A stretch of DNA of 35,889 nucleotides from Desulfuromonadales bacterium (GCA_027065695.1 JAMONP010000045.1:1-35889); one strand, 5' to 3'. Counted from the first letter of the stretch, positions 8,430 to 16,574 are shown. Notes: a model not told the origin generated them from the letters alone. Translations and numbers: made by a program.

Positions 8430-8846
8430 ATGTCGACCATTCGTGAGGCCACCTGGAAGAACCGCGCGACCTCTGGGAATGAAGTCATCGAACGACTGCG
8501 ATGAGCATTTTCCTTGTCTTACATTTCAACATCCTGACTTTGTATCCATGCCAACCCTTATCGAATCGATGGAGCCATTGGTACGCTTGGCATCATCACC
8601 TCCATTTTGGAACATTTCTGTGGTAGCTGTAATCGCATTTGGGTCACGACTCAGGGCCTCGTTGAAAGTCGCTTGCTCTCCGACCAGGCTCTCGACCTCA
8701 GACCGGCTTTAGCCCAAGGACCGCTGTCTATTCAAGAGGCCCGCTCTGAACTCAAGCAACCACCATCAGCTGTCAGCTACGAACCACCTTTGGCTGCCCT
8801 GAAGTCACTCCGCTCTTTAAGACCTCGACCTTGCCAGTCACAGTGA
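8430..8846 (+). pseudogene. moaA: Decayed moaA (GTP 3',8-cyclase) remnant
   Basis: One frame from the ATG at 8430 reads a short MoaA-like stretch (TWKNRATSGNEVIERLR), then TGA stops at 8502 and 8535. It then continues with the MoaA C-terminal signature: YRIDGAIGTLGIITSIL, EHFCGSCNRIWVTTQG, DLRPAL. The radical-SAM core is missing. The third cysteine of the C-terminal cluster (normally in a KLRPCLFSD-like stretch) is replaced, here reading LVESRLLSD. MoaA makes the first intermediate of molybdopterin, the cofactor needed by the reductase just upstream, so this was probably a cofactor gene carried with the arr operon. Its end overlaps the convergent OsmC gene. The short open frame at 8607-8846 on its own is not a gene. 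Confidence 0.7.
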
Positions 8847-9318
8847 CTGCTCGCATCAAGCTATCCATTACCGGGCAGTGTTTCTCAACTATTTCGGCCA
8901 ACTGCTGAAGCTTCTCTTCCGGTTCGTTGGAAATAATTTTGGTCGTAAACGAAATCTGTGAGAACCCTGCTGGGACGTCCGCCATAGCCAGCATCCCACG
9001 AAGGTCTAGATAGCCTTTGGCGTGCACCTCAATTTGCTCTATCTGTAGCCCCATAACTGAGGCATAGGCACGGTAAACGATCTCTTGGCAGCCACCCAGG
9101 GCAGCCAACAGCAGCTCTACCGGGTTGGGGCCACTGTCGGTACCCCCCAACTCCAGCGGTTCGTCAATTATGGTCGTAAAACCGCGAATTTGTGACCGAA
9201 CTGCGAAGCTGTCTTTTTCTGAATAGGAAGAAGCCCGAAACACCGAGGTGGCAACCTGAGGTTTATTTTCAACTGTTTCTATCAACTGCGTAATGGCTTT
9301 TTTGATTTCAGCACTCAT
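8773..9318 (-). CDS. OsmC/Ohr-family protein
   Basis: The 181-residue protein shows the OsmC layout. The first conserved cysteine lies in LLLAALGGCQE and the second in EKHCPVMDS. These are the redox pair that Ohr/OsmC proteins use to reduce organic peroxides with thiols. A GG(T/S)DxGPNPVELLL stretch before the first cysteine is also typical. About 40 extra N-terminal residues precede the domain. AGGAGA lies seven bases before the ATG. It is transcribed alone, toward the moaA remnant. OsmC relatives can also handle persulfides, and the substrate cannot be read from sequence. Confidence 0.85.
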   Translation of the reverse strand: MSAEIKKAITQLIETVENKPQVATSVFRASSYSEKDSFAVRSQIRGFTTIIDEPLELGGTDSGPNPVELLLAALGGCQEIVYRAYASVMGLQIEQIEVHAKGYLDLRGMLAMADVPAGFSQISFTTKIISNEPEEKLQQLAEIVEKHCPVMDSLMRAVTVTGKVEVLKSGVTSGQPKVVRS

Positions 9319-9470
9319 AAGTTTTCTCCTGATTCATTAATTCAACTATTCGTAAATACTCTTTGCGTTTTTATCGCTTTTTTGATGAGCCATAAAACAA
9401 CGACTATCGACACAAACAACAAAAACATAAAAGTATTGGAGGCAAAGTCGATTGTATACGGTAGACTTAA

Positions 9471-9511
9471 CCGTGTCTTTACATGACTTTAAGAGCTAAA
9501 GACAGACACGG
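9471..9511 (+). promoter_or_regulatory. Hairpin with two alternative pairings in the leader of the Spy-like gene
   Basis: CCGTGTCTTTA at 9471-9481 can pair with GACACGG at 9505-9511, or through its GTCTTTA half with TAAAGAC at 9497-9503. The two pairings exclude each other where they share bases. The structure ends about 17 bases before the ribosome-binding site of the next gene. It may be a transcript structure or a protein-binding dyad; only the repeats themselves are seen. The rest of the 9319-9538 gap shows no clear promoter. Confidence 0.35.
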
Positions 9512-9538
9512 ACAATATCAATAAAAAAGGAGATTACC

Positions 9539-10162
9539 ATGAAAAGAGTATTGTTTGCCTTAGTTATGATCAGTTTCTTTATGGGGGCCACCGCCATCTC
9601 CAGCTTGGCGGCACCAGGGCATAAAGCACACCACCCTGGCGGTGAGTCCGCTTCCTCACAGGGGATGATGGGGCAACAGGAAATGGCCCAGATGCCTTGC
9701 ATGGCAGCGAAAACTTCAGGAACCATGCCACAGATGATGGGTAAAGGTATGGGCGATATGATGGACGCAGGCATGCCCAAAATGATGGGTGCTGGGAAAA
9801 TGGGTATGATGAAACAACGAATGGCACATATGTTTTTCCTGGACCGTATCGATGAACTGGGGCTCACCCCTGAGCAGACCAACAAACTCAAAGCACTCCA
9901 TTCAGAGTGTCGCAGGGACAATATCCGCAACTCCGCCGAGGCAAAAATCGCCCGTCTGGAATTGACCGACCTGCTGGCCGCTAACGACTGGTCGCTGAAA
10001 GACGTCGAACCTCGGGTTCGTAAAGTGCAGAAACTGGAAGGAGATATCCAGGTTCGCCATCTTAAGGCGCTGAGTGACGCCCGCAAAGTATTGACCCCAG
10101 AACAACTGAAACAGGCCCGTTCAGGTGATAATTCCGACAACCTGGAAAGCCTGTTTCAGTAA
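9539..10162 (+). CDS. Spy/CpxP/ZraP-like periplasmic metal-stress protein, methionine-rich
   Basis: The 207-residue protein has a signal peptide (hydrophobic residues 5-24, cleavage near SLAAPG). It then has a His/Met-rich stretch with many MM and MxxM pairs (residues 40-100, for example MGKGMGDMMDAGMPKMM). The C-terminal helical domain resembles Spy/CpxP proteins (LDRIDELGLTPEQTNKLKAL, later LTPEQLKQ). The family acts as small periplasmic chaperones or metal buffers induced by envelope or metal stress. Clustered methionines are typical ligands of Cu(I) or Ag(I), and the convergent neighbour is a copper ATPase, so copper handling is likely. GGAG lies seven bases before the ATG. The metal is inferred. 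Confidence 0.75.
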   Translation: MKRVLFALVMISFFMGATAISSLAAPGHKAHHPGGESASSQGMMGQQEMAQMPCMAAKTSGTMPQMMGKGMGDMMDAGMPKMMGAGKMGMMKQRMAHMFFLDRIDELGLTPEQTNKLKALHSECRRDNIRNSAEAKIARLELTDLLAANDWSLKDVEPRVRKVQKLEGDIQVRHLKALSDARKVLTPEQLKQARSGDNSDNLESLFQ

Positions 10163-10184
10163 GCACATTTTCTGGCACTAAAAG

Positions 10185-12641
10185 TTACCTGATCTTCACC
10201 GAGCGCAAACGCAACGCGTTGCTTATTACCGAAACCGAACTCAGGCTCATTGCCGCAGCAGCGATCACCGGGCTGAGCAGAACACCAAATAACGGGTAGA
10301 GAAGCCCCGCTGCCAAGGGCACACCCAGTGAGTTGTAGATAAAGGCGAAGAACAGGTTCTGACGGATATTGGCCATAGTCGCACGGCTCAATTTGCGGGC
10401 GCGGATAATCCCTGTCAGGTCACCCTTGACCAACGTCACTCCGGCTGATTCCATCGCCACATCTGTGCCGGTGCCCATAGCGATACCGACTTCAGCCTGG
10501 GCCAGGGCCGGGGCGTCATTGATGCCATCACCAGCCATCGCCACGATCTCTCCAGCATCCTGAAATCTTTTTACTGCTTCGGCTTTTTCATCCGGCAGTA
10601 CCTCGGCTACGATCTCGTCGATGCCGAGCTTCTTACCGACCGCTTCTGCCGTAGCGCGGTTGTCGCCCGTCAGCATGACGATCTTGATCCCTTCAGCATG
10701 TAACTGTTTAATCGCTTCGGGAGTGGTCTCTTTGATCGGATCGGAGACCGCTAGCAACCCGGCCATCTGACCGGCAACAGCGACGTACATCACCGTCTGT
10801 CCTTCACCGCGCAGCGCTTCTGCCTGGGCGGCCAGTTGCCCGGGATCGATGCCATAGTCGTCCAGCAGCTTGCCGTTACCGAGCAAAACCTCGACCCCGT
10901 CAACCTGACCGGAGACGCCTTTGCCGGTGTGTGATTCGAATTCCTGTGCATCTGTCAGCTTCAGGCCTCGATCGATGGCCCCCTCAACCAGTGCCGCCGC
11001 CAGGGGATGTTCGCTACCCTTTTCGAGGCTGGCAGCAAGCAGCAACAAGCGCTGTCCTTCAATCTGTTCAGCCGGTATCACGCCCGTTAACTTCGGTTCA
11101 CCAAGCGTCAGGGTGCCGGTTTTGTCGACCACCAGGGTGTTGACCTTGCGTAGGGTTTCAATTGCCTCGGCATTCTTGAACAACACTCCGAGTCCTGCCC
11201 CTTTGCCGGTTGCCACCATGATTGACATGGGCGTCGCCAGTCCCAAGGCACAGGGGCAGGCAATGATCAAAACCGAAACCGCCGCAATCAGCGCGTAAGC
11301 CAGGCGTGGCTCGGGGCCAACCAGAAACCAAACGCCAAAAGCGAGTACGGCAATGGCAATCACCACCGGCACAAAATAACCGGCCACCTGATCGGCCAGT
11401 TTCTGGATCGGCGCGCGACTGCGCTGGGCATCAGCGACCATCTGGACGATACGCGCCAGCAGGGTATCGCTGCCGACCTTCTCGGCTTGCATAATCAATG
11501 AACCGGTGGCGTTGACAGTGGCTCCGATCAGCTTATCACCTGCCTGTTTGCTCACCGGAATCGGCTCACCGGAAATCATCGACTCATCAATCGAGCTGTT
11601 CCCTTCGATAACTATACCATCGACCGGCACTTTTTCACCGGGACGGATGCGCAGCCGATCACCCGCTATGACCTGTTCGAGAGGGATATCCTCTTCGCTG
11701 CCATCAGGATTAATTTTACGTGCGGTTTTCGGAGCCAATCCGAGTAGCGCCTTGATTGCAGCACCGGTCTGGCTGCGTGCCCGCAGTTCCAGAACCTGCC
11801 CCAACAGGATCAGAGTGACAATCACTGCCGCCGCTTCAAAGTAGACCCCAACCGAGCCGTCCGGACCGCGCATGGCGACTGGAAAAATTTCCGGCATCAG
11901 CACCGCTACCAGGCTGTAGCCATAGGCCATCGAAACACCAAGGCCGATCAGGGTGAACATGTTGAGACTTTTATTAATCACCGACTGCACCGCGCGGACG
12001 TAAAAGACCCAGCCCGCCCAGAGGACTACCGGGGTCGACAGCAACAGCTCGATCCAGCCAAGGGTCCGGGCCGAAGCTAGCTGTTCGATAAACTGGCCAC
12101 CCGGCAACATTTCGCGCATGGCGATAATCACCAGCGGAATCGAGAGTATCGCGGAAAACAGGAAGCGTTTCCACATATAGCCATATTCCGGATTCTCTTC
12201 CTCTTCGAGGGTGATGACCGTGCTCTCCAGCGCCATGCCGCATTTGGGGCAGCTGCCGGCAGTGTCCTGCACCACTTCCGGGTGCATCGGGCAACTGTAC
12301 TCCGTGCGCGTCTGTGGTAACGGTGAAAGTGGCTCCAGTGCCATACCGCACTTGGGGCAGGAACCTGGGCCAATCTGTTCAATTTCGGGGTGCATCGGGC
12401 AGGTGTAGGTGGCCGCCTTTTCGGCCGCACTGGCCGGAACTGCTGCTGGCTGCTCACCGCTATAGGCTGCTGGATCAGCCTTGAACTTGGCCAGACACTT
12501 GTCACTGCAGAAGTAGAAATCCTCCCCAGCATGCCGGTGGCCTTTATAGGCGTTTTTGTCTTCGGTCTGCATGCCGCAGACCGGATCGACAAACAGCTCT
12601 ACTTTTGTTTCATGATGATGTTCTTCACTCTGCCTGTTCAT
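10185..12641 (-). CDS. copA: Cu(I)/Ag(I)-exporting P1B-1 ATPase
   Basis: The protein is 818 residues from the ATG at 12641, preferred over the GTG at 12650 because AAGGGAG sits eight bases upstream. The N-terminus has a His cluster, a YHS-type domain (VDPVCGM ... YFCSDKC) and two CPMHPE ... SCPKCGM metal-binding modules instead of CxxC HMA domains. The ATPase core shows the CPC membrane motif ([10 protein letters not shown]), DKTGTLT, SEHPLA and GDGINDAPA. Late membrane segments carry [11 protein letters not shown] and [16 protein letters not shown], the Asn and MxxSS features of copper/silver pumps. It exports monovalent copper or silver from the cytoplasm. It is the last gene of a leftward operon with a MerR regulator and a 49-residue Cys/His protein, and a 164-bp palindrome separates it from the latter. 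Confidence 0.93.
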   Translation of the reverse strand: MNRQSEEHHHETKVELFVDPVCGMQTEDKNAYKGHRHAGEDFYFCSDKCLAKFKADPAAYSGEQPAAVPASAAEKAATYTCPMHPEIEQIGPGSCPKCGMALEPLSPLPQTRTEYSCPMHPEVVQDTAGSCPKCGMALESTVITLEEEENPEYGYMWKRFLFSAILSIPLVIIAMREMLPGGQFIEQLASARTLGWIELLLSTPVVLWAGWVFYVRAVQSVINKSLNMFTLIGLGVSMAYGYSLVAVLMPEIFPVAMRGPDGSVGVYFEAAAVIVTLILLGQVLELRARSQTGAAIKALLGLAPKTARKINPDGSEEDIPLEQVIAGDRLRIRPGEKVPVDGIVIEGNSSIDESMISGEPIPVSKQAGDKLIGATVNATGSLIMQAEKVGSDTLLARIVQMVADAQRSRAPIQKLADQVAGYFVPVVIAIAVLAFGVWFLVGPEPRLAYALIAAVSVLIIACPCALGLATPMSIMVATGKGAGLGVLFKNAEAIETLRKVNTLVVDKTGTLTLGEPKLTGVIPAEQIEGQRLLLLAASLEKGSEHPLAAALVEGAIDRGLKLTDAQEFESHTGKGVSGQVDGVEVLLGNGKLLDDYGIDPGQLAAQAEALRGEGQTVMYVAVAGQMAGLLAVSDPIKETTPEAIKQLHAEGIKIVMLTGDNRATAEAVGKKLGIDEIVAEVLPDEKAEAVKRFQDAGEIVAMAGDGINDAPALAQAEVGIAMGTGTDVAMESAGVTLVKGDLTGIIRARKLSRATMANIRQNLFFAFIYNSLGVPLAAGLLYPLFGVLLSPVIAAAAMSLSSVSVISNALRLRSVKIR

Positions 12642-12659
12642 AATATGCACTCCCTTGCC

Positions 12660-12823
12660 AGGAGCTTGTCCGACAATACCATGATCGGCTGCAAGCCCAG
12701 CTGTTTGGCCAATATTTCAGCTCCTTTTCTACCAATAGCTATGGCTATTACTCTCAAACGAGCTAAAATCTGTTCTCAAACTTCTGGGCTTTCGCTTCGA
12801 CCCTTATTGCCGGACAAGCTCCT
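12660..12823. repeat. 164-bp full-length imperfect palindrome (MITE-like or structured RNA)
   Basis: The ends are AGGAGCTTGTCCGACAATA and its complement with one mismatch. The two halves stay alignable all the way to the centre: AAGCCCAG/CTGGGCTT, GTTTG/CAAAC, CAGCTC/GAGCTA, and the tip AATAGC-TATG-GCTATT. The whole element would fold as one long hairpin. It lies between the small Cys/His gene and copA, inside their presumed operon. I see no target duplication and no open frame. It could be a miniature transposable element or a processing/attenuation structure. Confidence 0.75.
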
Positions 12824-12837
12824 AGAGATATCTTGTG

Positions 12838-12863
12838 TCGACTGTCACAGTGTGGACAGTCGA
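12838..12863 (-). terminator. Hairpin directly after the 49-aa gene
   Basis: The nine-base arms TCGACTGTC and GACAGTCGA are perfectly complementary with an eight-base loop, and the right arm abuts the TAA of the 49-aa gene on the minus strand. No U-run follows in the direction of transcription, so it is more likely a partial attenuator or a 3'-end stabiliser between the regulator pair and copA than a strong terminator. Confidence 0.45.
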
Positions 12864-13013
12864 TTATTTCTTTACAAGATCTTTGCTGTTGTCAATGACC
12901 TGCTCCTGTTTCTTATGCTTATGCCCGCCGCAACAACCACCGTTACGGATCATCATGAAAAACATGCCACCCAAAAACAGATACCAGAGTATGTCTGTTG
13001 TTGTCGGGTTCAT
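12864..13013 (-). CDS. Small membrane protein with CCGGHKHKK tail, metal-operon partner
   Basis: This 49-residue frame has GAGGT six bases before its ATG. It starts MNPTTTDILWYLFLGGMFFMM, one membrane segment, followed by the Cys/His cluster GGCCGGHKHKK and a charged tail. It sits 18 bases after the MerR gene on the same strand and before copA, so it is very probably co-transcribed with them. Small one-pass proteins with such clusters occur beside copper pumps, and I expect it to bind or hand over Cu(I) at the membrane. I recall no experimentally named homologue, so the role is inference. It is easy to miss because of its size. Confidence 0.72.
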   Translation of the reverse strand: MNPTTTDILWYLFLGGMFFMMIRNGGCCGGHKHKKQEQVIDNSKDLVKK

Positions 13014-13031
13014 AACACACCTCGCAAATCG

Positions 13032-13457
13032 TTAGTGATGACATCCTTGGCTGTCATCTGCTGCCAATGCTTCCAGGATGGGACATTCTGCTGTCGGACC
13101 ATGCCCATCGCAGCTTGCGTCTAACTTTTCCAAAGCCGCGAGCATGCGGGTAAGATCTTGGATCTTCTCAAGAATGTCTTTGATCTTTTCTTTCGTCTGC
13201 GCCTTTACATCTGCTTTTGTGGCATCAGGATCGTGTTGCAAATCCATAAGGCCTTTGATTTCGTCCAGAGAAAAACCTAGCTTCTGGGCCTTTTTGATGA
13301 ATCGCAGTCGAGCAGCAGTGTCCAGTGGATAACATCGATAATTGGCTTCCGTCCGCATTGGTTCGGCGAGCAGGCCACGCCGTTCGTAAAAGCGTATGCT
13401 GTCAATGGAGACATTGGTTTTTTTAGCCAACTTGCCGATTGTCAGTGTTTGCTGCAT
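13032..13457 (-). CDS. MerR-family metal regulator of the copA operon (CueR/ZntR-like)
   Basis: The protein is 141 residues from the ATG at 13457, which has AGGAG eight bases upstream; the longer frame to 13511 would run into the operator. The N-terminal winged helix (TIGKLAKKTNVSIDSIRFYERRGLL) is followed by a long dimer helix and a metal loop with C116, H119 and C125, ending in C139-H-H. The position equivalent to ZntR C79, needed for divalent metals, is not cysteine here (T80 by alignment), as in CueR-type Cu(I)/Ag(I) sensors. This fits its place ahead of the copper pump. It should repress and then activate its own promoter by DNA distortion on metal binding. The metal is inferred. Confidence 0.85.
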   Translation of the reverse strand: MQQTLTIGKLAKKTNVSIDSIRFYERRGLLAEPMRTEANYRCYPLDTAARLRFIKKAQKLGFSLDEIKGLMDLQHDPDATKADVKAQTKEKIKDILEKIQDLTRMLAALEKLDASCDGHGPTAECPILEALAADDSQGCHH

Positions 13458-13493
13458 CTTGTTTCTCCTGTTTTTTGGTGTTGCTTGCCCTAA

Positions 13494-13527
13494 CCATAAA
13501 CTCTTGACCATAGTCTAGAGTCAAGAG
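13494..13527 (-). promoter_or_regulatory. MerR-type promoter/operator of the merR-copA operon
   Basis: A perfect dyad, CTCTTGAC / GTCAAGAG (13501-13508 and 13520-13527), overlaps a leftward promoter. The -35 is TTGACT (13524-13519), the spacer is 19 bases, and the -10-like element is TTATGG (13499-13494). The overlong 19-base spacer with the dyad inside it is the hallmark of MerR-regulated promoters. It lies about 40 bases before the regulator's ATG. Confidence 0.7.
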
Positions 13528-13668
13528 AAAACTTTTACATAAACGGAAACTTTGCACGGCACCTTTACGACACAATAATCGGTGGTATGTTTTAAGTGGT
13601 CTGTCGGTGGGAGAATCGTCGGCCGAATTGAAACCAAAAATCTCCGGTTCTATAACCCAAAAGAAGGT

Positions 13669-13770
13669 TTAACGCAGAGTCGCAAAGAACGCAGAGGAAA
13701 AGCTTCTAATCTTGGGGAAAATATTTCAATTGTGGTCATTACTCTCTGCGTCTCCGCGCCTTTGCGTTAA
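13669..13770. repeat. Dispersed inverted-repeat element (TTAACGCAGAG...GCGTTAA)
   Basis: The left arm begins TTAACGCAGAGTCGCAAAG; the right arm, read on the other strand, begins TTAACGCAAAGGCGCGGAG. The arms are about 28 bases each with mismatches, around a roughly 45-base AT-rich core. Similar AACGCAGAG/GCAAAG palindromes are widespread intergenic repeats in many bacteria, as I recall. It lies in the 13528-13895 gap, in which I see no gene; the short open frame that crosses it is an artefact. Confidence 0.7.
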
Positions 13771-13895
13771 CATTAATGAGTTACGTTGGCTCTGCCTTTG
13801 TTTGGTGGATAGAACCGAAAATCTTTGTGCCTAGCAGAGCGGATTCCCTGCTTGCCCCGACGCATTGTCTAACAGCAGTCAAGGAGGATTTCAAA

Positions 13896-14282
13896 GTGGA
13901 CTATGTATTCACAAAAAGGCTGGATATATCTTTTGATCAGGCGATTGACCTGGTGGTCGCAGGGCTTAAGAAAGAAGGATTTGGGATTTTGACAGAGATC
14001 GATGTGAAAGCAACCCTTAAGAAAAAACTCGATGTGGATTTTCGCAATTACCGTATTCTCGGTGCATGCAACCCTCCCTATGCACACAAGGCTTTGCTCG
14101 CGGAACCTTGGATCGGCAGCATGCTTCCCTGCAACGTGATTGTTCAGGAGTTTGACGATGGCACTGTTGAGGTTGGTGCAGTCAACCCGATTTCCTCTAT
14201 GCAAGCAGTTGACAATCCCGAACTCGGCGAGGTTGCCATGGAGATCCAGAGTAAACTGCAAAGGGTCATTAACAGGTTGTGA
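13896..14282 (+). CDS. DUF302-family protein
   Basis: The 128-residue protein starts at GTG 13896, because AAGGAGG lies eight bases upstream and the family normally begins here. A longer frame to 13776 adds only non-family residues. The core (FDQAIDLVVAGLKKEGFGILTEIDVKATLKKKLDVDF ... RILGACNPPYAHKAL ... MLPCNVIVQE) matches DUF302 domains. These are small alpha/beta proteins of unsettled function, common in anaerobes and often near redox or metal genes. It has one cysteine in GACNPP and one in LPCNV. It stands alone between a repeat and a pseudogene region. Confidence 0.85.
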   Translation: MDYVFTKRLDISFDQAIDLVVAGLKKEGFGILTEIDVKATLKKKLDVDFRNYRILGACNPPYAHKALLAEPWIGSMLPCNVIVQEFDDGTVEVGAVNPISSMQAVDNPELGEVAMEIQSKLQRVINRL

Positions 14283-14337
14283 ATTCATCTACCTTGTTCA
14301 TCATGCGTCGAGGTATGCCGGTCCCAACTCCAAGGCA

Positions 14338-15101
14338 TTAATAGAGACAGCTTCGGACTGAAGGCTGCGGATGTCTTTGCGGTTTTTTGCAGAAGTGCTG
14401 TAAAAAGTGCTCCGCCAGTGATGGAATATCCATCGGCCGTTCGCGCAACGGCGGCAGGTGCAGCGGCACAACACCGAGGCGTTCAAATTCGCCTTCCTGA
14501 AGCACGCGCAAAATTTTAGCCTGGGTGGTCAAACTCATATCGCCAATTTCATCGAGGAAAAGAGTTCCCTTGTCGGCCAGTTCAAAGCGTCCTTTGCGTT
14601 GCTCGGAGGCACCAGTGAAGGCTCCTTTTCCATGGCCGAACAGTTCACTTTCCAGCAGGTTTTCATGCAGGGCAGCGCAGTTAACTTTGGATAAAAGGAT
14701 CTTTTGCCCGCAAGCTGTTGTGGTGCACGGCCCCGGCGACCAGTTCTTTGCCGGTGCCTGAATCGCGCACCCAGAGTTGCACTTCATTCATTTGCTGCTT
14801 TATACCGAGTTCAATCTCACCACCCGCTGCAGTCGCGACCAGGCTGTTCTGCAGAAGATTGAGCAGCACCTGCAGCAGATCCGCATCGGCGCTCAGAGTG
14901 ACCTCTGACTCAGGTAGCCACAGATTCAGTTTGATCTGCTGGCTGTCGGCATCCGGTTGTACAAAGGTGATCGCTCGTTGCGCCAGAGCACTAAGGTCAA
15001 CCGGTGACAAAGGCAAGAGTTGCGGCTAACGCCAGGCAGGCAAGGATGAATCCGACGGCGGGCAGTGGAAGTTTATTCAGGCGTTGCGAGTTAGGGATCA
15101 T
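14338..15101 (-). pseudogene. Chimeric histidine kinase / NtrC-type regulator remnant, copy 1
   Basis: Read leftward, the remnant starts with a kinase N-terminus (ATG at 15101, MIPNSQRLNKLPLPAVG, one membrane segment). It is out of frame with the kinase ATPase half (SPVDLSALAQRAITFV ... LVATAAGGEIELG ... VQLWVRDSG). At RDSG the kinase is joined to a response regulator Walker A ([13 protein letters not shown]). A one-base shift follows, then [24 protein letters not shown] and [10 protein letters not shown]. An internal gap runs from FERLG to [12 protein letters not shown], and the tail is garbled. The receiver domain, phosphoacceptor histidine and DNA-binding end are missing, so it cannot act as a two-component system. 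It shares about 460 bp with the copy at 16981-17444. Confidence 0.85.
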
Positions 15102-15219
15102 TTTCTTTCTGATGAAAACATATTTTGATCTTCCTTGACAGGAACACCTGCACGATTATTTACCTGAGGGGCTGATATGTCAAAAAAATAATTGCCAGAT
15201 CGTTTACGTGGACAAACAA
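14758..15219. repeat. Direct repeat, copy 1 (kinase remnant)
   Basis: This segment matches 16981-17444 in the same orientation, with about twenty substitutions and a small indel counted by eye. It spans the 5' flank and the 5' half of the kinase remnant. With its partner it brackets uppP. The offset between copies is 2225 bases along most of the length. Confidence 0.9.
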
Positions 15220-15297
15220 AATGAGGTACCCGGACCAGACGTAAAAAGCACTAAAGTGTCAAATTATTTAACAGTGAGATCCGGCGGCCGTCTGACC

Positions 15298-15408
15298 TCA
15301 GAAGAATTTGTTCTGCAGACTCTGTAGGGTGATATTGAGAAACTCGGCAGCGTGGATACGGTTACCGGCCGCCTGCTGAACCATCCCGAAACTTCCCAGC
15401 AACACCAT
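15298..15408 (-). pseudogene. Fis-type helix-turn-helix end of a response regulator
   Basis: The leftward frame of 36 codons ends in QQAAGNRIHAAEFLNITLQ and a TGA, matching the C-terminal DNA-binding helix-turn-helix of NtrC-family regulators (compare NRTKTAKRLGIARKTL in the intact regulator of this window). It has no receiver or ATPase domain. It lies between the copy-1 kinase remnant and uppP. By position it could be the lost end of the regulator whose first 33 codons survive at 16687-16788. Confidence 0.65.
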
Positions 15409-15535
15409 TGAGTTAAACGCAAATTTCCCCTCCTTTGTTTTTTCGGTAGACTACAGCCAATATGCGGTTGATACTGACATGGTGGAGGCGATTATCGTCA
15501 AAAGAAACTAACCTGGCCCTTACTGAAGGAAAGAC

Positions 15536-16519
15536 ATGACTCACCGTAATTTCATTACTATCTCTCTGCTGGTTGTTTTCAGTTTTGTTTTCCTGGTCGG
15601 CACCTGCACTGCAGCCAGCACGGAACCCGCATCGGCACAAGATAGCGCGGACAAAGCACTCAGTATAGAACAAGCAATAGTTCTGGGGATTGTAGAAGGA
15701 TTGACGGAATACCTGCCAGTCAGTTCAACCGGGCACCTGCTTCTGGCTGAACGCATCATGAGTATCGGTGAGGCCCAGGCGACCTCAACAGAAAAAAGAA
15801 AACAACTCCGGGAAGCCACCAATGCGTACATCATCTGCATTCAGATCGGTGCTATCATCGCTGTACTTTGGTTGTATTCCCGCCGGATCAAGCAGCTCCT
15901 GCTCGGCCTGACCGGCCAAGATGCTGATGGGCGCCAACTACTGATCAATATCTTTGCAGGCTTTATTCCTGCGGCAGTCATCGGTCTGCTCTTTAACAAA
16001 ACCATCAAAACCTATCTCTTCGGGATTTGGCCAGTGGTCATTGCCTGGTTTTTAGGCGGCGTGGCGATCCTTGTTGTCAGCCGTTATAATCGAAGAAAAG
16101 GCAAACCGCGACAATGTGGGCAACCACTCGTCGAATTATCGTGGAAGAAGTCACTGTTTATCGGCTTTGCCCAATGCCTCGCCATGTGGCCTGGAGTCAG
16201 TCGCAGCCTGGTCACCATTGTTAGCGGGATCCTGGTGGGGCTGTCTCTACCGGCCGCAGTTGAGTTCAGTTTCCTGCTCGGCTTGATCACTCTCAGCGCT
16301 GCGACAGGTTACGACATCCTCAACCATGGTCAGATCATGTTGCAAACCTTTGATGTCCTCTCCCTCGCCATCGGCGTTGTCTTTGCTTTTGGATCAGCGG
16401 TTCTGTCGGTGAAATGGATGGTTGCCTACCTGAACCGTCACGATCTGTCCATTTTCGGCTACTACCGCATAGCCCTATCACTGGTCACAGGGACGCTGCT
16501 GATGAATGGACTGCTGTAA
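15536..16519 (+). CDS. uppP: Undecaprenyl-diphosphatase (UppP/BacA family)
   Basis: The 327-residue polytopic membrane protein has the two UppP signatures EGLTEYLPVSSTGHL (from residue 54) and PGVSRSLVT, holding the catalytic Glu, Ser, His and Arg residues. UppP releases phosphate from undecaprenyl diphosphate to recycle the cell-wall lipid carrier. This copy has a signal-peptide-like N-terminal extension of about 42 residues before the usual start. AAGGA precedes the ATG. It is flanked by direct repeats of kinase remnants, so it looks like an inserted or rearranged segment. UppP homologues (PbrB) also act in lead resistance by supplying phosphate, and LspA plus a Zn/Cd/Pb ATPase lie further right. 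The enzyme class is clear; a metal role is inference. Confidence 0.9.
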   Translation: MTHRNFITISLLVVFSFVFLVGTCTAASTEPASAQDSADKALSIEQAIVLGIVEGLTEYLPVSSTGHLLLAERIMSIGEAQATSTEKRKQLREATNAYIICIQIGAIIAVLWLYSRRIKQLLLGLTGQDADGRQLLINIFAGFIPAAVIGLLFNKTIKTYLFGIWPVVIAWFLGGVAILVVSRYNRRKGKPRQCGQPLVELSWKKSLFIGFAQCLAMWPGVSRSLVTIVSGILVGLSLPAAVEFSFLLGLITLSAATGYDILNHGQIMLQTFDVLSLAIGVVFAFGSAVLSVKWMVAYLNRHDLSIFGYYRIALSLVTGTLLMNGLL

Positions 16520-16574
16520 GGCATTACTACAATTATCTTCAAAAATAACGTAACCATTCAGTATTATGAAAGAT

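Noticed and set aside
8607-8846. 79-aa protein as a stand-alone gene
   Set aside because: It is the tail of the moaA remnant in the same frame as the stops upstream, with the cluster cysteine lost.
12390-13124. 244-aa + strand open frame across the copA start, the palindrome and the small Cys/His gene
   Set aside because: It runs through three better supported minus-strand features and a non-coding palindrome; composition is not protein-like.
13582-13770. 62-aa + strand open frame after the MerR promoter
   Set aside because: Its second half is the TTAACGCAGAG repeat and it has no ribosome site.
12660-13770. CRISPR array or tRNA in the palindromic stretches
   Set aside because: There are no regularly spaced direct repeats and no cloverleaf; the structures are inverted repeats only.
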